Below, in pieces: positions 58,389 through 64,000 of a stretch of DNA of 64,000 nt (position 1 is its first letter; each line of letters opens with the position of its first letter). Below the pieces are notes generated by a model. The model did no database searches. It was not told the origin of the DNA and worked only from the letters and a program-made list of their open reading frames with translations. The DNA lies in assembly GCA_963736325.1 (NCBI GenBank), contig CAVTOG010000016.1:496001-560000 (forward strand), written 5' to 3'. The stretch is from Actinoallomurus sp963736325 (GTDB lineage Bacteria > Actinomycetota > Actinomycetes > Streptosporangiales > Streptosporangiaceae). Made by a program: the position numbers and the translations under genes.

Positions 58389-58805
58389 GTGACACAAGCG
58401 TGGCATCAGGAGTTGAGAGCAAAGGGCTACCGCGTCACCCCGCAGCGCCAATTGGTGCTCGAAGCGGTGACCGCGCTGAACCACGGTACGCCGGAGGAGA
58501 TCTGCTCGGAGGTGCAGCGCACCGCGAGCGGGGTCAACATCTCGACGATCTACCGCACCCTGGAGCTGCTCGAACAGCTCGGGCTGGTCAAGCACACCCA
58601 CCTCGGGCAGAAGCCGCCGACCTACCATCTCGCCTCCGAGGCCGACCACGTCCACCTGGTGTGCCGCGAGTGCGGCGAGGTGTACGACGTGTCGCCGACG
58701 GTCGCCAAGGGGCTGGTCGAGGTCCTGGAGCACGACTACGGCTTCCAGACCGACGTGCAGCACCTCACGGTCTACGGGCGCTGCCGCGACTGCCGGGAGT
58801 CGTAG
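58389..58805 (+). CDS. nur: Fur-family regulator, probably nickel-responsive Nur
   Basis: 138 aa. Winged helix with YRVTPQRQLVLEAVTALNHG and TASGVNISTIYRTLELLEQL, then the metal region HLVCRECGEV and a second CxxC (CRDC) for structural zinc. The N-terminal half resembles S. coelicolor Nur as I recall it, and the neighbouring nitrobindin gene supports orthology. Zur or PerR functions cannot be excluded. Nur represses nickel uptake genes and iron-SOD. Start GTG 58389 rather than 58323, from the -10 box. Confidence 0.78.
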   Translation: MTQAWHQELRAKGYRVTPQRQLVLEAVTALNHGTPEEICSEVQRTASGVNISTIYRTLELLEQLGLVKHTHLGQKPPTYHLASEADHVHLVCRECGEVYDVSPTVAKGLVEVLEHDYGFQTDVQHLTVYGRCRDCRES

Positions 58806-58808
58806 GCT
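58803..58808 (+). promoter_or_regulatory. -10 box of ygfZ overlapping the nur stop codon
   Basis: TAGGCT begins with the TAG stop of nur and ends 7 nt before the ATG at 58816, so ygfZ probably has its own leaderless transcript. Confidence 0.45.
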
Positions 58809-58815
58809 GGCGGGT

Positions 58816-59778
58816 ATGGAAAGCCCGCTGCTGAGCACCCCCGGCGCCGTACCCGCCGACGCGCCCGACGCCGACGTCGCCGCCCACTACGGCGAGCCCT
58901 CCGCCGAACAGCGCGCGCTCGCGACCGGCGCGGCCGTCGTCGACCGGAGCAACCGCGGGGTCGTACGCCTCGCCGGCGCCGACCGCCTGCGCCTCCTGCA
59001 CAGCCTCACGAGCCAGCACCTGGAGTCCCTGGCTCCGCACACGCCGGTCGAGGCGCTGCTGCTCAGCCCCAACGGGCACGTCGAGCACCACATGGCGCTG
59101 GTCGACGACGGCGAGGCCGTCTGGGCCCACGTCGAGCCCGGCATGGCGGCGGACCTGGCGGGCTTCCTCGACAAGATGAAGTTCATGATGCGGGTCGAGG
59201 TCACCGACGAGTCCGCGTCGTACGCCGTCGTCGGTCTCAGCGGTGCCGAGCCGTCCGAGGGCGCGCTCGTGACGACCGACGGGCTCATCGTGGCGCGCGA
59301 GAGTCTCGTGCGCGACTGGGGCGTACGGCTCGCCGGCCTGTGGGCCCACGAGGCGCTGCGCATCGCGGCCCACCGCCCGCGGCTCGGCCTGGACACCGAC
59401 CACCGCACCATCCCGCACGAGGCCGGCTGGATCGACGCCGCCGTGCACTTGAACAAGGGCTGTTACCGGGGCCAGGAGACGGTCGCGCGGGTGCAGAACC
59501 TCGGCCGCCCGCCGCGGCGCCTGGTCTTCCTCCACCTCGACGGCAGCGTCGACCATCTGCCGAAGCACGGAGAGCCGATCGAGCTGGGCGGACGTACGGT
59601 CGGGTTCGTCGGCTCGGCGGCCCGTCACTACGAGATCGGCCCGATCGCGCTCGGGATGGTCAAGCGGAACATCCCGGTCGAGGAGACACTTCTCGCCGGA
59701 GGCGTGGCCGCGGCGCAGGAGGTCATCGTTTCGCCAGATACGGGATCCAACGTGAAAATCGCGCTGCGTCGTCGATAA
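58816..59778 (+). CDS. ygfZ: Folate-binding YgfZ/GcvT-domain protein
   Basis: 320 aa with the YgfZ signature KGCYRGQETVARV (about 213-225), in which the Cys is essential in E. coli. GcvT-like folate-binding fold. YgfZ/IBA57 proteins aid assembly or repair of Fe-S enzymes such as MiaB. It starts 10 nt after the nur stop. Confidence 0.9.
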   Translation: MESPLLSTPGAVPADAPDADVAAHYGEPSAEQRALATGAAVVDRSNRGVVRLAGADRLRLLHSLTSQHLESLAPHTPVEALLLSPNGHVEHHMALVDDGEAVWAHVEPGMAADLAGFLDKMKFMMRVEVTDESASYAVVGLSGAEPSEGALVTTDGLIVARESLVRDWGVRLAGLWAHEALRIAAHRPRLGLDTDHRTIPHEAGWIDAAVHLNKGCYRGQETVARVQNLGRPPRRLVFLHLDGSVDHLPKHGEPIELGGRTVGFVGSAARHYEIGPIALGMVKRNIPVEETLLAGGVAAAQEVIVSPDTGSNVKIALRRR

Positions 59779-59884
59779 TGCGGTTAAAACCGAACAGCAA
59801 ACAAGATCATAATGGGCGGCGCTCATGGGAAGGTTCTCTCCGTCGGAAGGTGCACCACCGGCTACCTCGGCGAGGAAAGGGAAC

Positions 59885-60337
59885 ATGGGGCGACGGCGTC
59901 GGCGTTGGCGTGAACCCGGCTATGTCTGGTGGATGGGATTCGGCGGGCTGGGGGTCGCCGCGCTGCTGCTGATGTCGTGGCGGCTGGCGTTGTTCGACCT
60001 GCTCCTGTGGTGTCTCTACCAGTTGTCGCTGAACCCCGCCGTGTGCCGGGTCGTGACCCGGGAGGGGCTCGCCTGCCACGAGCCCGTACGCGGCCGTGTC
60101 TTCGGCTGCTCACCGGCCCACCAGCAGGTCAAGAACGAGGCGCTGTGGCGCGCCGTCGGGCTGACCGACCCCTTCCGCAGGACGCGGATCCAGGACCCCA
60201 ACCGCGACACCGGGGTGGTCGTCTACTCCCCGACCGTACGCGCGCGCCTGCAGCAGAACGAGCGGATCATCCTCACGATCGTGGGCGTCGGCACGCTGGC
60301 CGCGCTCGCCGGAGCCCTGTACGGCCTGTTCGGCTGA
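59885..60337 (+). CDS. Two-helix membrane protein, unknown function
   Basis: 150 aa. Basic start (MGRRRRRWREPGYVWWMGFG), one helix (GVAALLLMSWRLALFDLLLW), a cytoplasmic or exported middle with two Cys, and a C-terminal helix (IILTIVGVGTLAALAGALYG). The SD GAGGAAAGGGA favours ATG 59885 over 59825. No family recognised. It ends 1 nt from the dtd stop on the other strand. Confidence 0.6.
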   Translation: MGRRRRRWREPGYVWWMGFGGLGVAALLLMSWRLALFDLLLWCLYQLSLNPAVCRVVTREGLACHEPVRGRVFGCSPAHQQVKNEALWRAVGLTDPFRRTRIQDPNRDTGVVVYSPTVRARLQQNERIILTIVGVGTLAALAGALYGLFG

Positions 60338-60338
60338 G

Positions 60339-60773
60339 CTACACGTCGATGACCAGGGTGATCGGCCCGTCGTTGACCAGCGAGACCTTCATGTCGGCGC
60401 CGAACACCCCGGTCTCCACGCGGGCTCCGGCCTTCCGCAGGGCCGCGACGACCTCCTCGACGAGCGGCTCGGCCACCGGGCCGGGCGCGGCGGCGAGCCA
60501 GGAGGGCCGTCGGCCCTTGCGCGTGTCGCCGTACAGCGTGAACTGACTGATCACGAGCAGCGGCGCGCCGAGGTCGGAGCAGGACGCCTCACCGCCCTCG
60601 CCGTCGAAGACGCGCAGCCCCCAGAGCTTGGCCGCGAGCCGCGCCGCCTGCTCCGGGGTGTCGTCGTGGGTCACCCCGACGAGGGCCATCAGCCCCGGCT
60701 CCTCTATCGCGCCGACGACCTGGCCGTCGACGGAGACACTCGCACGACTCACCCGCTGTACCACCGCTCGCAT
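60339..60773 (-). CDS. dtd: D-aminoacyl-tRNA deacylase
   Basis: 144 aa. Canonical DTD: start MRAVVQRVSRASVSVDG, motif SQFTLYGD and C-terminal NDGPITLVID with the cross-subunit Gly-cis-Pro. It hydrolyses D-aminoacyl-tRNAs and Gly-tRNA(Ala) as a dimer. Confidence 0.95.
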   Translation of the reverse strand: MRAVVQRVSRASVSVDGQVVGAIEEPGLMALVGVTHDDTPEQAARLAAKLWGLRVFDGEGGEASCSDLGAPLLVISQFTLYGDTRKGRRPSWLAAAPGPVAEPLVEEVVAALRKAGARVETGVFGADMKVSLVNDGPITLVIDV

Positions 60774-60789
60774 GAGAGGGCATTCTTCC

Positions 60790-62232
60790 TCAACCGCCGG
60801 TGATGGGGAGCTCCACCTGGAGACTGGTGCCCTCGCCGGGCGGGCTCACGATCTCGACGGTGCCGTGCAGCGCCTCGATCCGGTCGGCGAGTCCGCTGAG
60901 GCCGCTCCCGCGCGAGGCGTCGGCGCCGCCCCCGCCGTCGTCGCGGACGAGCAGCCGGAGACGGTCGTCACGTATGTCGGCTTGGACCGTGACGGAGGTG
61001 GCGCCCGCGTGCTTGGCGGCGTTCGTCAGCGACTCCGCGACGACGTAGTACGCCGCGACCTCGACGCTGTCGGGCAGGCGCTTGTCGATGTGAGTGTCGA
61101 ACGTGACCGGAACGGCGGACTTGTAGCCCAGCCCCTTGATCGCCGGGACGAAGCCCACCTTGGTGACGCTCCCCGGGTGGATCCCTCGCGCCGTCTCCCG
61201 CAGCTCGTCGAGTGCCTCCGACAGGTCATCGCCGATCTGGGACAGCCGGGCGCGGGTGTCGGGGTCGACCGCGCTCTGCTCCAGGGTGCGCAGGTCCATG
61301 GAGAGGGAGACCAGCCGCTGCTGGGTGCCGTCGTGCAGGTCGCGCTCGATCTGCCGGCGCGCCTCATCGGTGGCGGTGACGATCCGCGCACGCGAGGCGA
61401 TCAGGTCGGCGTGCGTGTTGGCGTTGTCGATGGCCGTGGTCACCAGGTCGGTGAAGGCGCGGATCCGCGTCTCGGCGTCGGGCGGGAGCAGGCGGTCTCG
61501 AACGGAGAAGGCCGTCATCACGCCCCAGCACCGGCCGTCCACCGTGATCGGCGTGCCGACCCCGGACAGCACGCCGTGCCGGCGCAGGTAGACGCACAGC
61601 GGGCTGACGGCGTCGGCGAAGCAGTCCATCCGGGCGGGGGCGCACCCGCGCAGCACCATGGACGGGATGTTGTCGCCCATGATCGTCCAGCACGTGTCGA
61701 CCGGCAGCAGTTCGTCCGGCTCGCCCCACACACCGATCACGGTCGTGGCCTCGTCGTGCTCGTAGCGGAGCATGCGGGTGAGGTCGGCGCCGAGCGTCTG
61801 CCCGACCTCCCTGGTCACCGCGGAGAAGATCGTGGACGGGGGCTCTCCGCGCGCCACGAGGGTCGCCACCCGCCGCAGCGCGGCCTGCTCCTCCACGACC
61901 TTCCGCAGCTCCTCGCGCGTCTCCTGGAGCGAGTCGGCCATGGTGTTGAAGGCGTGGTCGAGCACGATGGCACCACCGTCGCCGGTACGGCGTGGCACCG
62001 GGGGCTTCTCGTTCCCGGGGGAGTCCTGGCGCGAACTCCGTTCGGCCAGGCCGGCGCGGCAGTAAGCGAAGATCGCATACAGCGCGGCCGCCGCGCCCAG
62101 GCCACCTGCCGCGGCCACCGTCAGCTGGCGGGCCGTGCGGTCGGAGGCGATCGACACGAGGACGACCACCGTCGCGGCGAGGATGACGAGCGCACCGGAT
62201 GCCATGAACAGTCGGCGATTCATACTGGTCAT
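60790..62232 (-). CDS. Orphan GAF-domain sensor histidine kinase (HisKA_3/NarL type)
   Basis: About 480 aa from ATG 62232 (62268 also in frame). Two N-terminal membrane helices (ALVILAATVVVLVSIAS and a second at about 40-60), a GAF-like domain (about 130-275), the HisKA_3 phospho-acceptor ARRQIERDLHDGTQQRLVSL, and a HATPase with ESLTNAAKHA, DDGGGGA and GLSGLADRIEALHG. No response-regulator gene is adjacent. It lies divergent from the BKACE gene and 16 nt upstream of dtd. Confidence 0.85.
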   Translation of the reverse strand: MTSMNRRLFMASGALVILAATVVVLVSIASDRTARQLTVAAAGGLGAAAALYAIFAYCRAGLAERSSRQDSPGNEKPPVPRRTGDGGAIVLDHAFNTMADSLQETREELRKVVEEQAALRRVATLVARGEPPSTIFSAVTREVGQTLGADLTRMLRYEHDEATTVIGVWGEPDELLPVDTCWTIMGDNIPSMVLRGCAPARMDCFADAVSPLCVYLRRHGVLSGVGTPITVDGRCWGVMTAFSVRDRLLPPDAETRIRAFTDLVTTAIDNANTHADLIASRARIVTATDEARRQIERDLHDGTQQRLVSLSMDLRTLEQSAVDPDTRARLSQIGDDLSEALDELRETARGIHPGSVTKVGFVPAIKGLGYKSAVPVTFDTHIDKRLPDSVEVAAYYVVAESLTNAAKHAGATSVTVQADIRDDRLRLLVRDDGGGGADASRGSGLSGLADRIEALHGTVEIVSPPGEGTSLQVELPITGG

Positions 62233-62284
62233 GAGGGTGGTTCCCCCTCGGCTAGCCCGTTCTTTCACAATACGCCGGGGGAAG

Positions 62285-62312
62285 GTTTTGGCGAAGATTT
62301 TCTCGCCAAAAC
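62285..62312. promoter_or_regulatory. Operator-like inverted repeat between the kinase and BKACE genes
   Basis: GTTTTGGCGA (62285-62294) and TCGCCAAAAC (62303-62312): perfect 10-bp inverted repeat with an 8-nt centre, placed in the divergent promoter region, 28 nt before the ATG at 62340. Confidence 0.65.
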
Positions 62313-62339
62313 GGCCTTCTGCTTGAAATCATGCTGTCT

Positions 62340-63164
62340 ATGGTCAACACACTGATAACCGTTGCGCCCACAGGTGCCGAGGCCGAGAAGGCCAGCGCCC
62401 CGGCACTCCCGGTCACTCTGGACGAGCTGGTTCAGACGGGGAAGGAGTGCAGGGAGGCCGGCGCGTCCGTCATCCACGTCCACATCCGCGACGACGACGC
62501 GCGGCCCACCCTCGACCTCGCGCGCCTGCGTGACACGGTCACCGCCCTGCGCGAGACCAGCGACCTGATCGTGCAGCTCTCCACCGGCGGGGCCGTCACC
62601 GACCCGTACGAGTCCCGTCTCCGGGTTCTCGACGCCGAGCCGGACTCCTGCTCGCTCACCTGCGGCACGGTCAACTTCGGCGACGACGTCTTCATGAACC
62701 CCTGGCCCTTCATGGCCGAGCTGTACCGGCTCACCCAGGAGCGCGAGATCGTCCCGGAGTTCGAGCTGTTCGACCTGGGCCACGTCGCGTCCCTGCATCG
62801 GCTGCTCGACACCTACGGCGCGCCGTACGGCGGGCACGTCCACTGCGACCTCGTCATGGGCGTGCCGGGCGGCATGCCGGGCGACGCTCGCTCGCTCGTC
62901 GCGGCGGTCGACGCGCTCCCCGAGGGGGCGACGTGGTCGGCCACCGGGATCGGCCGGACCTCGCTGCCTGTGATGTTCGCCGCCCTGTCGGCCGGGGGGC
63001 ATCTGCGGGTCGGCATGGAAGATACGCTGACGTTCGCCAGACGGCAGCCGGTGACCAGCAACGCTTCGCTCGTCGAGCGCGCGGCCACCGCGTCGTGTCT
63101 CGCGCAGCGCGAGCCGATGTCTCCGGAGGAGGCCCGGTCGCTGCTAGGCGTGAAGCGGCGCTGA
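62340..63164 (+). CDS. Beta-keto acid cleavage enzyme family (BKACE, DUF849)
   Basis: About 274 aa (ATG 62340; 62331 also in frame). A (beta/alpha)8 barrel with TLITVAPTGAE, the zinc HxH (VIHVHIRDDDARPTLD), CGTVNFGDDVFMN and the C-terminal GHLRVGMEDTLTF. BKACE enzymes split beta-keto acids with acetyl-CoA; the lysine-degradation enzyme Kce is one member. The substrate here is unknown. The asparaginase gene follows after 17 nt. Confidence 0.86.
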   Translation: MVNTLITVAPTGAEAEKASAPALPVTLDELVQTGKECREAGASVIHVHIRDDDARPTLDLARLRDTVTALRETSDLIVQLSTGGAVTDPYESRLRVLDAEPDSCSLTCGTVNFGDDVFMNPWPFMAELYRLTQEREIVPEFELFDLGHVASLHRLLDTYGAPYGGHVHCDLVMGVPGGMPGDARSLVAAVDALPEGATWSATGIGRTSLPVMFAALSAGGHLRVGMEDTLTFARRQPVTSNASLVERAATASCLAQREPMSPEEARSLLGVKRR

Positions 63165-63181
63165 GCCGCGGAGAGGGAGCC

Positions 63182-64000
63182 ATGAACCCCGTCCTCGTCG
63201 AAGTCGAACGCTCAGGGTTCGTGGAGTCCCGGCATCGCGGCTCGGTCGCCGCGCTGGCCGCGGACGGTTCGGTCGCCCTGCGGGTGGGCTCGCCGGACGA
63301 CCCGGTCTTCCCACGGTCGGCCAACAAGCCGATGCAGGCGGTCGCCATGGTGCGGCACGGCCTCGGCCTGGAAGGGCGGCTCCTCGCGCTCGCCGCGGCC
63401 AGCCACTCCGGGGAGGACTTCCACGTCGACGGCGTACGGAAGATCCTCGCGGGAGGCGGCCTGACCCAGGACGACCTGCGGTGCCCGCGGCAGTGGCCGT
63501 TCGAGCTGGACACCGTCGCGGTCCTGGAGAAGTCCCGGCTGCGGATGAACTGCTCGGGCAAGCACGCGGCGATGCTCGCCACCTGCGTCCTGTCCGGCTG
63601 GCCGACCGAGACCTACCTCGACCCCGCGCACCCGCTCCAGGAGGCCGTGAAGACCATCGTCGAGGAGCTGACCGGCGAAGCGGTCGCGGCGACCGGCGTG
63701 GACGGCTGCGGCGCGCCGCTGTTCGCCGTCACGCTCACCGGCGTCGCGCGGGCGTTCCGTGCCCTGGTCCTCGCCGCGCCCGGCACCCACGAGCGCCGCG
63801 TCGCGGACGCCATGCGCGCCCACCCGGAGTGGACCTCGGGCACCAACCGCGACGAGCACAGGCTGATGTCGGCCGTCCCCGGTCTGCTCGTCAAAGGCGG
63901 AGCCGAGGGCATCGACGCGTTCGCCTTCGCCGACGGCCGCGCCGGCGCGATCAAGATCGACGACGGCGGCGCACGGGCCCGTACGCCGGTGACCGTGGCG
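63182..64000 (+). CDS. Asparaginase (Rhizobium etli AnsA-type, PF06089), 3' end cut by the window
   Basis: The first 273 codons are in the window. Recognised by VEVERSGFVESRHRGSVAAL, FPRSANKPMQAVAM, LAAASHSGEDFHV, NCSGKHAAMLATC and VDGCGAPLFAV, typical of the thermolabile asparaginase family that converts L-Asn to Asp. ATG 63182 follows GGAGAGGGAG. Probably cotranscribed with the BKACE gene. Confidence 0.88.
   Translation, partial: MNPVLVEVERSGFVESRHRGSVAALAADGSVALRVGSPDDPVFPRSANKPMQAVAMVRHGLGLEGRLLALAAASHSGEDFHVDGVRKILAGGGLTQDDLRCPRQWPFELDTVAVLEKSRLRMNCSGKHAAMLATCVLSGWPTETYLDPAHPLQEAVKTIVEELTGEAVAATGVDGCGAPLFAVTLTGVARAFRALVLAAPGTHERRVADAMRAHPEWTSGTNRDEHRLMSAVPGLLVKGGAEGIDAFAFADGRAGAIKIDDGGARARTPVTVA

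Overview
This 64 kb window is very GC-rich, gene-dense chromosomal DNA of a high-GC Gram-positive actinomycete. The markers are mycothiol synthase (MshD), GlnR, a DivIVA-type coiled-coil protein, a CsoR repressor, many GTG starts, many 4-bp stop/start overlaps, and leaderless starts with a TANNNT -10 box 7-9 nt before the start codon. The housekeeping order csoR / DUF47 / pit / pstBACS / mshD / glnR / thioredoxin-rhodanese-DUF1416 / nitrobindin / nur resembles, from memory, the conserved core order of Streptomyces. The type VII secretion genes and repeat proteins point more to a Streptosporangiales/Thermomonosporaceae-like genome. The family-level assignment is inference. No rRNA, tRNA, CRISPR array, transposase or integrase was recognised.

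Layout. 1-2.0 kb: end of a surface-polysaccharide operon on the minus strand (two GT2 glycosyltransferases and a CelD-like acetyltransferase, coupled by GTGA overlaps). 2.3-6.9 kb: SDR plus enoyl-CoA hydratase, ArfB, peptide deformylase, a DivIVA-like protein and a gamma-carbonic anhydrase. 6.95-13.04 kb: one giant gene (about 2,028 codons) with PPRTEAW repeats, acidic repeats, DATMxDSGTS repeats and a C-terminal tandem AAA+ module. It is split in the given sequence by an apparent one-base deletion near 10,252. 13.2-20.6 kb: a 51-aa small protein, csoR with its palindrome, and phosphate genes (DUF47-pit convergent with pstSCAB, with a PHO box before pstS), then mshD. 20.7-27.4 kb: small membrane proteins, glnR, MoaD/ThiS, a DUF2993 protein, a SigL-type ECF sigma/anti-sigma pair with a visible autoregulatory promoter, and a sulfur operon preceded by a Cys-containing leader peptide. 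27.5-30.4 kb: a membrane protein and three membrane-anchored extracellular proteins.

30.5-49.0 kb is a type VII secretion (ESX) locus: eccC, eccD, eccB, a WXG100 pair, EspC- and EspB-like substrates, two mycosins, and two copies of a cassette (YbaB-like gene, tail-to-tail with accessory gene, large WXG-like protein and small EspC-like partner). One cassette carries a chimeric pseudogene left by duplication and deletion. EccE was not recognised. 49.0-56.5 kb holds DUF4291, a small membrane protein, and a probable three-gene membrane ATPase cassette (degenerate TraG/VirD4-like protein, extracytoplasmic protein, HerA-type ATPase), followed by a secreted thermonuclease. 56.5-64 kb is housekeeping and stress: DsrE, GIDE-domain protein, nitrobindin, a Nur-type Fur regulator, YgfZ, D-aminoacyl-tRNA deacylase, an orphan histidine kinase, a BKACE enzyme and the start of an asparaginase. 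A very short minus-strand unit with an almost perfect Shine-Dalgarno sequence lies between nitrobindin and nur.

The best candidates for undescribed biology are the giant repeat/AAA+ protein, the duplicated ESX-substrate cassette, the HerA/degenerate-ATPase cassette, and the two short regulatory peptides.
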